Under the pieces are notes generated by a model. It was not told where the DNA came from. It worked only from the letters and a program-made list of their open reading frames with translations, and searched no databases. The translations under genes were made by a program, and so were the position numbers. A DNA stretch of 51,114 nt from NCBI RefSeq assembly GCF_900128485.1, contig NZ_LT635861.1:156741-207854 (forward strand), given 5' to 3'. Of this stretch, positions 1 to 7,578 are shown one piece after another (the stretch's first letter is position 1; the number at the start of each line of letters is the position of its first letter). The DNA is from Duodenibacillus massiliensis. Its GTDB lineage: Bacteria > Pseudomonadota > Gammaproteobacteria > Burkholderiales > Burkholderiaceae_F.

Positions 1-83
1 GCAAGAAACTTTCGCTTCTTGAGAAGCGAAAGATGTTTTTAACTGAACTGAGAAAGGAGGGCCGCGATTCCTCCCGCGTCTGA
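1..83 (+). CDS. iscB: IscB nuclease, C-terminal end of an upstream copy (partial)
   Basis: The window starts inside the last 27 codons or so of an IscB gene. The readable C-terminus, KKLSLLEKRK through DSSRV and a TGA stop at 81-83, is identical to the end of the complete IscB at 2343-3620. At the DNA level, bases 1-114 match 3538-3651 with only two differences (positions 1 and 99). The rest of the gene lies outside the window, so its integrity cannot be judged. The near identity suggests recent duplication or ongoing gene conversion between the copies. Confidence 0.9.
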   Translation, partial: KKLSLLEKRKMFLTELRKEGRDSSRV

Positions 84-114
84 AGACGCGGGTTTCCTTG
101 CGGAATTTCTATGA
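73..114 (+). mobile_element. Right end of the upstream IscB element
   Basis: A perfect 8-bp stem at 73-80 and 85-92 with a TGAA loop is followed by about 20 bases shared with the second copy, ending in ATGA at 111-114. The two copies diverge immediately after this, which marks the element end to within a few bases. The iscB stop codon lies in the loop of the hairpin. Subterminal hairpins of this kind are typical of IS200/IS605-type ends. Confidence 0.75.
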
Positions 115-222
115 AAGGGCGTTACGACGCTCTGCCCGGAGCTGACTTGAGCCAGGTGCTTCAGAAAGCAGTCGCAGAAGAACCGTAATACGGTGTGATG
201 CCGGCATTTTTGTACGCAATGT

Positions 223-253
223 TTGCACGGGCGCGGCGGCGCTCTGCTATACA
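223..253 (+). promoter_or_regulatory. Possible argB promoter
   Basis: A TTGCAC hexamer at 223-228 and TATACA at 248-253 are 19 bp apart, in the gap between the IscB right end and argB. The spacing is a little long for sigma-70. This is the best promoter-like pair in the gap. Confidence 0.35.
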
Positions 254-347
254 ATGCGGGCAATGCAGAAGACAGAGGATTTCGAATCTCGCGCGACCTG
301 CAGTGTCAGTTTTTCCGATCCACCTGTTTTGTGGACACATCTGCGAC

Positions 348-1262
348 ATGATCCCGGTTGACGCATCTGCTCCGAATACTCAGCTTGTGCCTGCCTTTTT
401 AAAGGCTGAGGTGCTTTCCGAAGCGCTTCCTTATATTCAGCGCTTTCACGGTAAAACCATCGTCATCAAGTACGGCGGCAACGCCATGACGGATCCCAAA
501 CTGCAGAAGGCTTTTGCCCGTGACGTGGTTCTTTTGAAGCTTGTCGGCATGAATCCCGTGATCGTGCACGGCGGCGGGCCCCAGATCAACAACGCCTTAA
601 ACCGCGTGGGTAAGGTGAGTCAGTTCGTGCAGGGTATGCGCGTTACCGACCCCGAAACGATGGAAGTCGTTGAGTGGGTGCTCTGCGGTCAGGTGCAGGG
701 CGACCTCGTTCAGATGATCAACAGTTACGGCGGTCACGCCGTGGGCTTAAACGGCAAGGACGGGGGCATGATCACCGCGCGGCGTCTGAAGCTTCAGGAC
801 ACCAACGACCCCAACGTCTACCACGACATCGGTCAGGTCGGGGAAATTCAGTCTGTGAACCCGTCCGTGGTGCAGGCGCTTGAACAGGATCACTTCATTC
901 CCGTGATCAGCCCGATCGGCATGGGTGAGGACGGTCTTGCCTACAACATCAACGCCGACGTGGTGGCAGGGCGCATTGCCGAGACTCTTAAAGCCGAAAA
1001 GCTTGTGATGCTCACCAATACCCCGGGTGTCCTAGATCGCGACGGCAATCTTCTTTCCGGCCTTACCGCCTCCGGCATTGATGCGCTCTTTAAGGACGGC
1101 ACGATCTCGGGCGGGATGCTTCCGAAACTTGCCTCAGCCCTTCAGGCCGCCAAAAACGGCGTGAGAAGCGTGCACATCATCGACGGGCGGGTGAATCACT
1201 GTCTGCTTCTTGAAATTCTCACGCCGCAGGGGGTGGGTACCATGATTAACGCGGACAAGTGA
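348..1262 (+). CDS. argB: Acetylglutamate kinase ArgB
   Basis: ArgB phosphorylates N-acetyl-L-glutamate, the second step of arginine synthesis, in the cytoplasm. The 304-aa protein has the amino-acid-kinase fold signatures: KYGGNAM near residue 40, the glycine loop HGGGPQIN near 67, and NINADVVAG and a GGMLPKL segment in the C-terminal half. Length matches the family. The open frame extends upstream to 195, but that part has no family similarity, so the ATG at 348 is chosen; the best homology begins a few residues after it. The stop overlaps the start of the next gene by one base (TGATG), implying translational coupling. The gene pair is bracketed by two IscB copies in direct orientation. Confidence 0.95.
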   Translation: MIPVDASAPNTQLVPAFLKAEVLSEALPYIQRFHGKTIVIKYGGNAMTDPKLQKAFARDVVLLKLVGMNPVIVHGGGPQINNALNRVGKVSQFVQGMRVTDPETMEVVEWVLCGQVQGDLVQMINSYGGHAVGLNGKDGGMITARRLKLQDTNDPNVYHDIGQVGEIQSVNPSVVQALEQDHFIPVISPIGMGEDGLAYNINADVVAGRIAETLKAEKLVMLTNTPGVLDRDGNLLSGLTASGIDALFKDGTISGGMLPKLASALQAAKNGVRSVHIIDGRVNHCLLLEILTPQGVGTMINADK

Positions 1263-2023
1263 TGACACCGGATCTGCTGCATTTTGAGGCCCGGCCCCTG
1301 CCGCGCACGCCCAAGGTTTGGCTTTTTGACATGGACGACACGCTTTACTGCGCATCAGCCGGCATGTTTGACGCCATTCACTATGAGATGCGGCACTGGA
1401 TTGCCAAAGCCCTCAGTATCCCGGTACCCGAAGCGCAGGCAAAGCAGGAAGCCTATTGGGCACAGTATGGTGCGACCTTTATCGGGCTGGCCCGTCACGA
1501 AGGCATTGATGCTGAAGCCTTTTTAAACGCCGTGCATCACTTTGACGTGGAGGCGCTTGCGAGAACCCGGGTGCCGGCGGCTTATCTGCGGCGCGTTCTT
1601 GTGCGCTTGCCCGGCAAAAAGTTTCTGCTCACCAACGGCCCGCGCGACTACGCGCACCGGGTGCTGCGGCACCTTGCGGTTGAGGATGTGTTTTCGGGCG
1701 AAATGACTTCAAGCGATATGCATGTGCTCGGACGCTGGCGCTGTAAGCCTGATAAGACATTGCTGGTGAGAGCGGCAGCCATGGCCGGGGTCAAGCCCCG
1801 CGACTGTGTGCTTGTTGAAGACAGCCTGAGAAACCTCAGGGCTGCCAAAAGCCTCGGGATGCTCACGGTATGGTGCACGGGTAACGCCGGACGCGGCAGG
1901 GCGGTTCAAAAGCCGGTGTGGGTTGACAGCGTGATTTCGACTGCCAAGGACCTGCTGCGCCTGTGTCTGCATAAGCCTGTTGCTGAAGCGCATTTTCCCG
2001 TCATCGACGGGCGGTATCATTAA
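1262..2023 (+). CDS. HAD-family pyrimidine 5'-nucleotidase-like phosphatase
   Basis: This 253-aa haloacid-dehalogenase hydrolase probably dephosphorylates nucleoside monophosphates. It has motif I FDMDDTL (nucleophile D23, acid D25), motif II LLTNGP, motif III lysine in the CKPDK segment and motif IV VLVEDSLRNL. The motif I sequence and overall length resemble the SDT1/YjjG-like pyrimidine 5'-nucleotidases, which often follow argB in Burkholderiales. The ATG at 1262 overlaps the argB stop; an alternative GTG lies one codon upstream. Substrate is inferred only from family. The gene ends about 30 bases before the structured left part of the IscB element, so read-through from argB would transcribe the omegaRNA. 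Confidence 0.85.
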   Translation: MTPDLLHFEARPLPRTPKVWLFDMDDTLYCASAGMFDAIHYEMRHWIAKALSIPVPEAQAKQEAYWAQYGATFIGLARHEGIDAEAFLNAVHHFDVEALARTRVPAAYLRRVLVRLPGKKFLLTNGPRDYAHRVLRHLAVEDVFSGEMTSSDMHVLGRWRCKPDKTLLVRAAAMAGVKPRDCVLVEDSLRNLRAAKSLGMLTVWCTGNAGRGRAVQKPVWVDSVISTAKDLLRLCLHKPVAEAHFPVIDGRYH

Positions 2024-2040
2024 TTATTCCGCAACAGCCT

Positions 2041-2056
2041 GCGTTTTCCGGAGTTT
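2041..2056 (+). other. Probable guide segment of the IscB omegaRNA
   Basis: In characterised IscB systems the guide is the roughly 16 nt directly 5' of the omegaRNA scaffold and comes from DNA flanking the element. Here the first stable stem of the scaffold starts at 2057, so 2041-2056 is the predicted guide. The exact left end of the element cannot be fixed because the other copy's left end is outside the window. The placement is inference and may shift by several bases. Confidence 0.35.
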
Positions 2057-2341
2057 CTGGTCAACTACCCCTGACTGAAGTCAGAGGCTTGGCAACAAGT
2101 CTTGGTTGACTAGCCTCAGTCCGTTTTCGGACGGACTCCGTTGGTTGGGAATCCGTTCCGTCGCAAGACGGGACGCAAACAGGCATCGCGGGATGTCGAT
2201 CCTAGTCCCGCGCTCTGCGGTCTGCGGTTAAAAGCTCTGAGAGGTAGGAGCGGTGCTTCAGACAACAAACCCCTTCCAACATTGGCGAAGGATCACCACC
2301 GACCGCAAGGTCGAGCAGACGGAGCCCGTGAGGTATCCGTC
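2057..2341 (+). ncRNA. Predicted IscB omegaRNA scaffold
   Basis: The 285 nt upstream of iscB contain no credible gene but are packed with strong nested stems. A 9-bp stem (2057-2065 with 2105-2113) encloses two hairpins: 2071-2084 with a TGAA loop and 2088-2099 with a GCAA loop. Then follow 2119-2132 with a TTTT loop, 2155-2174 (8 bp, GCAA loop), 2187-2212 (7 bp), 2301-2312 (GCAA loop), and 2318-2341, which ends directly before the iscB ATG. Position upstream of the nuclease and length agree with known IscB omegaRNAs. Several GNRA loops suggest tertiary contacts. No promoter is obvious, so transcription may come from the argB operon. The call rests on hand-drawn pairing and family knowledge. 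Confidence 0.7.
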
Positions 2342-2342
2342 A

Positions 2343-3620
2343 ATGGAGAACACTTTGAAAGTTTTTGTGTTGAATATGCGCGGGCAACCGCTCATGCCGT
2401 GCTCCCCGCCCAAGGCGCGTAAGCTCCTTCGGGCCGGGAAGGCCGTGCCTGTGCGCCGAACGCCCTTTGTGATTCAACTGACGGTGCCGACGGGCGAAAC
2501 CAAGCAGCCGATCACCTTGGGTGTGGATGCGGGCTACAAGCGTGTCGGCCTGAGCGCAACGACCGCCAAGGAAGAGTTGTTGGCTTCCGAGGTCGAACTG
2601 CGGCAGGACGTGACGGGCTTGCTCTCGGATCGCTTGGCACTTCGCCGCGCCCGACGCAACCGCAAGATGCGCTGCCGTGCGCCGCGTTTTGACAATCGCG
2701 TTCGATCAAAGCACAAGGGTTGGCTTGCGCCGTCCGTTGAAAACCGCATCCATGCCCATCTTTCGCGCATCGAGGCTGTTTTGCGTCTTCTGCCCGTCAC
2801 CTCCGTTACCGTAGAAACGGCGGCGTTCGATATGCAGAAGATCAAAAACCCGGAGATTGAAGGCGAAGGCTATCAGCAGGGCGAGCAGCTTGGCTTTTGG
2901 AACGTGCGCGAGTACGTTCTTTTCCGCGACGGTCACGTTTGCCAAGCCTGCAAAGGCAGATCGAAAGATCTGATTCTCAACGTGCATCACATTGAGAGTC
3001 GGAAAACGGGAGGCGACGCGCCGGGCAACCTCATCACGCTCTGTGAGGCGTGCCACAAGGCGTATCACGCAGGCAAGTTGAAGCAGTTCAGTCCCCGGCG
3101 CGGCGCTTCTTTCAGGGCAGAGACTTTCATGGGCCTCATGCGTTGGACGGTGATCAACCGCCTGCGCGAGCGCCATCCCGAATTGCCTGTCACGAATACC
3201 TACGGGTATCTGACCAAACACAAGCGCAACGTCGCGGGCTTGCCGAAGACGCATTGCGCGGACGCTTTCTGCATTGCTGGCGTCCTCGACGCAAAACGTC
3301 GGGGCGAATACCTGTTTCAGAAACAGACGCGCCGCCACAATCGCCAGATCCACAAGCTGACGATTCTCAAAGGCGGTGTGCGCAAGCGCCATCAGGCTCC
3401 GTACCTAGTGCACGGCTTCGGACTCTTTGACAAGGTGCTGTGCAAAGGGGAAGTCGGCTTTATTTTTGGCAGACGCTCCTCGGGTGCATTCGATGTGCGC
3501 CGTCTGGACGGTACAAAGATTTCTGCCGGTATTTCCTACAAGAAACTTTCGCTTCTTGAGAAGCGAAAGATGTTTTTAACTGAACTGAGAAAGGAGGGCC
3601 GCGATTCCTCCCGCGTCTGA
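2343..3620 (+). CDS. iscB: IscB RNA-guided nuclease (OMEGA system)
   Basis: IscB is the OMEGA nuclease related to the ancestor of Cas9; with an omegaRNA it cuts double-stranded DNA. This 425-aa protein has the PLMP domain (QPLMPCSP, residues 15-22), RuvC-I with GVDAG (D62), an arginine-rich bridge helix (about 97-125), RuvC-II with VTVETAAFD (E158), an HNH domain with zinc cysteines C200, C203, C234 and C237 and the HHIE motif (H215, H216, N229), and RuvC-III HCADAF (H304, D307). A C-terminal domain (about 330-425) would contact the target-adjacent motif. All catalytic positions are present, so the enzyme looks active. ATG 2343 is chosen because the PLMP domain starts directly after it; the frame is open upstream to 2253, but that part overlaps the RNA hairpins. 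No Cas1, Cas2 or CRISPR array is nearby. Confidence 0.95.
   Translation: MENTLKVFVLNMRGQPLMPCSPPKARKLLRAGKAVPVRRTPFVIQLTVPTGETKQPITLGVDAGYKRVGLSATTAKEELLASEVELRQDVTGLLSDRLALRRARRNRKMRCRAPRFDNRVRSKHKGWLAPSVENRIHAHLSRIEAVLRLLPVTSVTVETAAFDMQKIKNPEIEGEGYQQGEQLGFWNVREYVLFRDGHVCQACKGRSKDLILNVHHIESRKTGGDAPGNLITLCEACHKAYHAGKLKQFSPRRGASFRAETFMGLMRWTVINRLRERHPELPVTNTYGYLTKHKRNVAGLPKTHCADAFCIAGVLDAKRRGEYLFQKQTRRHNRQIHKLTILKGGVRKRHQAPYLVHGFGLFDKVLCKGEVGFIFGRRSSGAFDVRRLDGTKISAGISYKKLSLLEKRKMFLTELRKEGRDSSRV
3546..3569 (+). repeat. Perfect 11-bp inverted repeat inside the iscB 3' end
   Basis: The arms at 3546-3556 and 3559-3569 are perfectly complementary with a 2-base centre. The same palindrome is intact in the first copy at 9-32. 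It lies in the coding sequence for LSLLEKRK, about 40 bases before the right-end hairpin. Confidence 0.8.
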
Positions 3621-3629
3621 AGACGCGGG
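3610..3629 (+). repeat. Right-end hairpin of the IscB element
   Basis: Perfect 8-bp stem with a TGAA loop. The iscB TGA stop (3618-3620) is in the loop. It is identical to the hairpin at 73-92. The short T-rich run that follows could also let it act as a weak terminator ahead of sppA. Confidence 0.8.
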
Positions 3630-3647
3630 TTTCCTCGCGGAATTTCT

Positions 3648-5483
3648 ATGATCAGTATTCTCAAAGGCATCCTTCACGGGTGCTGGACGCTTCTGGACTT
3701 TACACGCCGGGCGTTCATGAACCTTATTTTCCTCATTGTTCTGGGCGTCGTGCTCGGCTGGATTGTGCTTGCGCTGCAGACGGAAAAAGCCGCACCCGGC
3801 ACGGTACTGGTGATTCCGGTTGAGGGGGCGGTAGTGGATTCGCGTCAGTCGGCTTCGCGCGAGAGCCTTCTTGCGCGCCTGACTTCCGAGAGCCCCCGCG
3901 AGACGCTGCTGCGTGACGTGGTGGAGGCGCTCGATCTCGCGGCCGCGGACCCCGCAATTTCCGGCGTTTTGATGCGGCTCGATGATCTTGCCCGCATCGG
4001 CATGGCGTCGATTCACGAAATCGGCAACGCCATGGACCGCTTTAAGGGAACCGGCAAGCGCATCACCGTCTGGTCCGGCGGCTTTTCCCAGCGCCAGTAC
4101 GCCATTGCCGCGCACGCAAGCGACGTCTATCTGCACCCGATGGGGCAGGTGATGCTCACCGGCGTGGCAAGCTCGCGCCTTTACTGGGGCGAGCTTCTTA
4201 AAAAAGCGGGCGTCACGGTACATGTCTTTAAGGCCGGGGCTTATAAGACGTTTCCGGAACCCTATGTGCTCTCGGCGCCTTCCAAAGAGTCTCTGGAAGC
4301 CGACCGCTACTGGATGACGGACGCATGGGCGCAGCTCGCTGACTCCATGCAGCGGGCAAGGGGTCTTATGCCCGGAACCATTTCCGAAATGATTGATACG
4401 CTTCCTGCGACGCTTAAGGAACTTGCGGGCGACATGAGCGCCGTGGCGCTTAAGGCCAATCTCGTTGACGGTCTGAAGACCCGCGATGAGGTGAACGACC
4501 TGCTGGTCGAGCGCCAGGGCGGCAAAAAGGGAAAAGACAGCTTAAGAACCATCGACTACCGCGATTATCTGGCAGGCAGCCCCGCCTCTGCCGCCAAGGG
4601 TAAATTCATCGCGGTTGTGACGCTTGAAGGTGAGATCCGCGACGGAAATTCCGGCTTCGGGGGCGTGGGCGACAGAACGGTTGCCGATCAGATCCGCGCC
4701 GTGCGCCTTGAACCGGATGCCGCAGCACTGGTGCTGCGGGTTGACAGCCCCGGGGGGAGTGCCGTGGCAAGCGAAATGATCCGCCGCGAGCTGGAGCTTG
4801 TCCGCAAAGACGGCAAACCCGTCGTTGTGAGCATGGGGGATACGGCCGCAAGCGGCGGCTACTGGGTGTCCCTGGCCTCTGACGTGATTGTTGCCGATCC
4901 CATGACGATTACCGGCAGCATCGGCGTTTTCGGCATGATGCCCACGTTTGAAAAGACCCTGGAAAAACTATTCGTCGGTACGGGCGGCGTCTCCACGACG
5001 TGGCTTGCGGACGCGCGGGATCCCTCGCAGGCGATGGATCCGCGGTTTGAAGCGGTGATGGGCCTGACGGTTGAAAGAACCTACCGGGACTTCATTTCTT
5101 TGGTTGCCAAGGCAAGAAAATTGCCGGTTGCCAAGGTCTCGGACCTTGCACAGGGCCGTGTCTACACGGGGCGCCAGGCCGCTCAGCTCGGGCTTGTGGA
5201 TAAGCTCGGGGGGCTTGAGACTGCCTTTGATGAAGCTAGACGCCTTGCTAAGCTTGATGCCGCTGTAAAGCCCCTGTGGGTGGAGCCGGAGACGTCCTTT
5301 ATTGACTTCTGGATTGACAGGCTCACCGCGCAGGCCGCAGGTGTCTTTGATATCCGCGGCGCCGTGCGTGAGGCGGTCGGTATCGATCCCTCGGTCATCA
5401 AGCCCGTTGTGACGGATTTTTCAGGCCTCGTGCGCCTGCCACAGGAGCCTCTGGCGCACTGCATGTGCCAACCGAATCTGTAA
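3648..5483 (+). CDS. sppA: Signal peptide peptidase SppA (67K type)
   Basis: SppA is an inner-membrane serine protease that degrades cleaved signal peptides. The 611-aa protein has an N-terminal membrane anchor (about 24-43) and two tandem S49 domains, as in the long E. coli-type enzyme. The general-base lysine is K200 in AYKTFPEPY and the nucleophile is S402 in DTAASGGYWVS. The N-terminus aligns well with E. coli SppA, so the protein seems complete. The start codon is unusual: ATG 3648 lies in the last bases shared by both IscB elements, so the inserted element probably provides it. No good Shine-Dalgarno is visible, and the native promoter must have been displaced or replaced by read-through from iscB, whose stop is 27 bases upstream. 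The FMN reductase follows after 16 bp. Confidence 0.93.
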   Translation: MISILKGILHGCWTLLDFTRRAFMNLIFLIVLGVVLGWIVLALQTEKAAPGTVLVIPVEGAVVDSRQSASRESLLARLTSESPRETLLRDVVEALDLAAADPAISGVLMRLDDLARIGMASIHEIGNAMDRFKGTGKRITVWSGGFSQRQYAIAAHASDVYLHPMGQVMLTGVASSRLYWGELLKKAGVTVHVFKAGAYKTFPEPYVLSAPSKESLEADRYWMTDAWAQLADSMQRARGLMPGTISEMIDTLPATLKELAGDMSAVALKANLVDGLKTRDEVNDLLVERQGGKKGKDSLRTIDYRDYLAGSPASAAKGKFIAVVTLEGEIRDGNSGFGGVGDRTVADQIRAVRLEPDAAALVLRVDSPGGSAVASEMIRRELELVRKDGKPVVVSMGDTAASGGYWVSLASDVIVADPMTITGSIGVFGMMPTFEKTLEKLFVGTGGVSTTWLADARDPSQAMDPRFEAVMGLTVERTYRDFISLVAKARKLPVAKVSDLAQGRVYTGRQAAQLGLVDKLGGLETAFDEARRLAKLDAAVKPLWVEPETSFIDFWIDRLTAQAAGVFDIRGAVREAVGIDPSVIKPVVTDFSGLVRLPQEPLAHCMCQPNL

Positions 5484-5499
5484 GTTTTGGGAGAAAAAA

Positions 5500-6048
5500 G
5501 TGAAGAAGGTTCTTTTCGTTGTCGGCTCTCTGAGAAAAGATTCCTTTAACCGACAGCTCGCTCAGGAAGCCGCGGCGCATCTGGCAGGAAAAGCCCAAAC
5601 CGCTTTTCTTGATATTGCGTCCGTGCCGTTTATGAATCAGGACTGTGAAAACCCGGTACTGCCGGCAGTGGCTGAGCTGCGCCGCAAAGTGACCGAGGCC
5701 GATGCGCTCTGGATCATGACGCCCGAATACAACCACAGTTATCCCGGGTTGCTCAAAAACGCAGTTGACTGGCTCTCGCGCCCGAGCGATCCCTCCGACC
5801 CCGAACGCAAAACGGCGCTTGCCGGCAAGATTGTGGCAGTAAGCGGCGCCGCAGGCGGCAGCGCGGCCTCTTTTGTGCTTGCCAAACTGAAGGAGCTTCT
5901 CATGTTTGTGCGCGCTGACGTCGTTGAACCGCAGTGCGGTGTAACGCTTGACCGTGAGGCCTTTACGACCAATAAGCTCACGCTCAAAGACAGCGAAAAG
6001 GCGACGCTTCAAGCCGAAGCCGACGCGTTGCTTGCAAAACTCGCCTGA
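5500..6048 (+). CDS. NADPH-dependent FMN reductase / quinone reductase-like flavoprotein
   Basis: The 182-aa protein has a flavodoxin-like fold. The N-terminal phosphate-binding loop GSLRKDSFNRQLA and the signature PEYNHSYPGLLKNAVDWLSR are those of the NADPH-dependent FMN reductase family, which includes ChrR and YieF. Such enzymes reduce FMN, quinones or chromate. The GTG start at 5500 is preceded by GGGAGAA at good spacing. It lies 16 bp after sppA and probably shares its transcript. The physiological substrate is not readable from sequence. Confidence 0.88.
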   Translation: MKKVLFVVGSLRKDSFNRQLAQEAAAHLAGKAQTAFLDIASVPFMNQDCENPVLPAVAELRRKVTEADALWIMTPEYNHSYPGLLKNAVDWLSRPSDPSDPERKTALAGKIVAVSGAAGGSAASFVLAKLKELLMFVRADVVEPQCGVTLDREAFTTNKLTLKDSEKATLQAEADALLAKLA

Positions 6049-6053
6049 TACTC

Positions 6054-6068
6054 AAACGGCGGCCGTTT
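6054..6068. repeat. Short palindrome after the FMN reductase
   Basis: Arms AAACGG and CCGTTT with a 3-base loop lie directly downstream of the stop codon and just before the terminator. Confidence 0.4.
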
Positions 6069-6087
6069 GCTGGCTGAGGTTGAGGCT

Positions 6088-6120
6088 AAGCCCGGATGTC
6101 TTCTGATGCCCGGGCTTTTT
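6088..6120 (+). terminator. Rho-independent terminator of the sppA operon
   Basis: An 8-bp stem (AAGCCCGG at 6088-6095 with CCGGGCTT at 6110-6117) with a 14-nt loop is followed by a T run. Confidence 0.75.
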
Positions 6121-6170
6121 GTTGCCTTCCGTGAGCTGTGTGCTTCTGCATCGCTGTGCGGGCCTGACTG

Positions 6171-6383
6171 TCATTCCATCCGTTCTTTGGCTTTCAAAAG
6201 ACAGGCCGGGTTTTCAGCGGAAAAGAAAGGATCGGCTTTGAGCGGAAACGGCATACCGTTAGAGCGGACGGCCTGTTTAAGAAAAATCGTGACGGCGGTT
6301 GAAAGCGGCATGCCGATTTCGGCAAAGAGCATCTCGGCCTGCACCTTGAGGTTGTCGTCAATGCGGACGGTCATCTGAGCCAT
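6171..6383 (-). CDS. Orphan, shortened RelB/DinJ-type antitoxin
   Basis: The 70-aa protein begins MAQMTVRIDDNLKVQAEMLFAEIGMPLSTAVTIFLKQAV, a ribbon-helix-helix DNA-binding and dimer domain typical of RelB/DinJ antitoxins. Family members usually continue past DPFFSAEN into a toxin-binding tail of roughly 20 more residues, which is cut short here. A strong AAGGAGA site precedes the ATG. No YafQ/RelE toxin follows: only 120 bp, containing a terminator, separate it from the FMN reductase. It may be a decayed toxin-antitoxin module or an antitoxin kept as a regulator. The palindrome at 6441-6459 could be its operator. Confidence 0.8.
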   Translation of the reverse strand: MAQMTVRIDDNLKVQAEMLFAEIGMPLSTAVTIFLKQAVRSNGMPFPLKADPFFSAENPACLLKAKERME

Positions 6384-6440
6384 GGCGGTTTTCTCCTTTG
6401 GTTATCCCGCGCATTGTGTCTGATGTGCCGGTCGTCTGCA

Positions 6441-6459
6441 TGGTTTTGCACCAAAACCA
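6441..6459. promoter_or_regulatory. Perfect 8-bp inverted repeat upstream of the antitoxin
   Basis: TGGTTTTG and CAAAACCA are separated by 3 bases, 58 bp upstream of the antitoxin start. Antitoxins of this class commonly autorepress by binding such palindromes, so an operator is plausible but unproven. Confidence 0.4.
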
Positions 6460-6510
6460 CCCGGAAAATAAAGCCCGGAAACCGTGAGGCCTCTAGGCTT
6501 TGTTGTCACA

Positions 6511-6533
6511 GCGGAAAGCGACAGGCTTTCCGC
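6511..6533 (-). terminator. Strong hairpin after hemB
   Basis: A 9-bp perfect stem (6511-6519 with 6525-6533) and 5-nt loop lie 11 bp beyond the hemB stop. No T run follows on the minus strand, so it may act in transcript stability or with Rho. Confidence 0.45.
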
Positions 6534-6543
6534 TTGTCAGGCA

Positions 6544-7578
<1,035 letters not shown>

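Larger units (their letters stand above)
2057..3651 (+). mobile_element. IscB-carrying element (IS200/IS605-like, no transposase)
   Basis: The unit consists of the structured left region, iscB and a right-end hairpin (3610-3629). The right boundary is set by the match with the copy at 1-114, which ends at 3651. The left boundary is approximate. No tnpA (Y1 transposase) is present, as is usual for IscB elements, so movement would need a transposase supplied from elsewhere. The element lies between the HAD phosphatase and sppA. Confidence 0.7.

Noticed and set aside
2253-2342. Upstream 30-codon extension of iscB
   Set aside because: The extension overlaps the predicted omegaRNA hairpins and precedes the PLMP domain start; ATG 2343 fits the family better.
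2141-2422. A 93-codon frame in the region before iscB
   Set aside because: It runs across the hairpin-rich RNA region and into iscB in another frame, with no similarity to known proteins.
2343-3620. Cas9 or a type II CRISPR system
   Set aside because: The protein is far too short, has a PLMP domain and lacks a REC lobe, and there is no repeat array, cas1 or cas2. It is IscB.
1-3651. A composite transposon formed by the two IscB copies carrying argB
   Set aside because: No transposase, target-site duplication or paired ends were seen, and IS200/IS605-type elements do not normally move flanked cargo this way.
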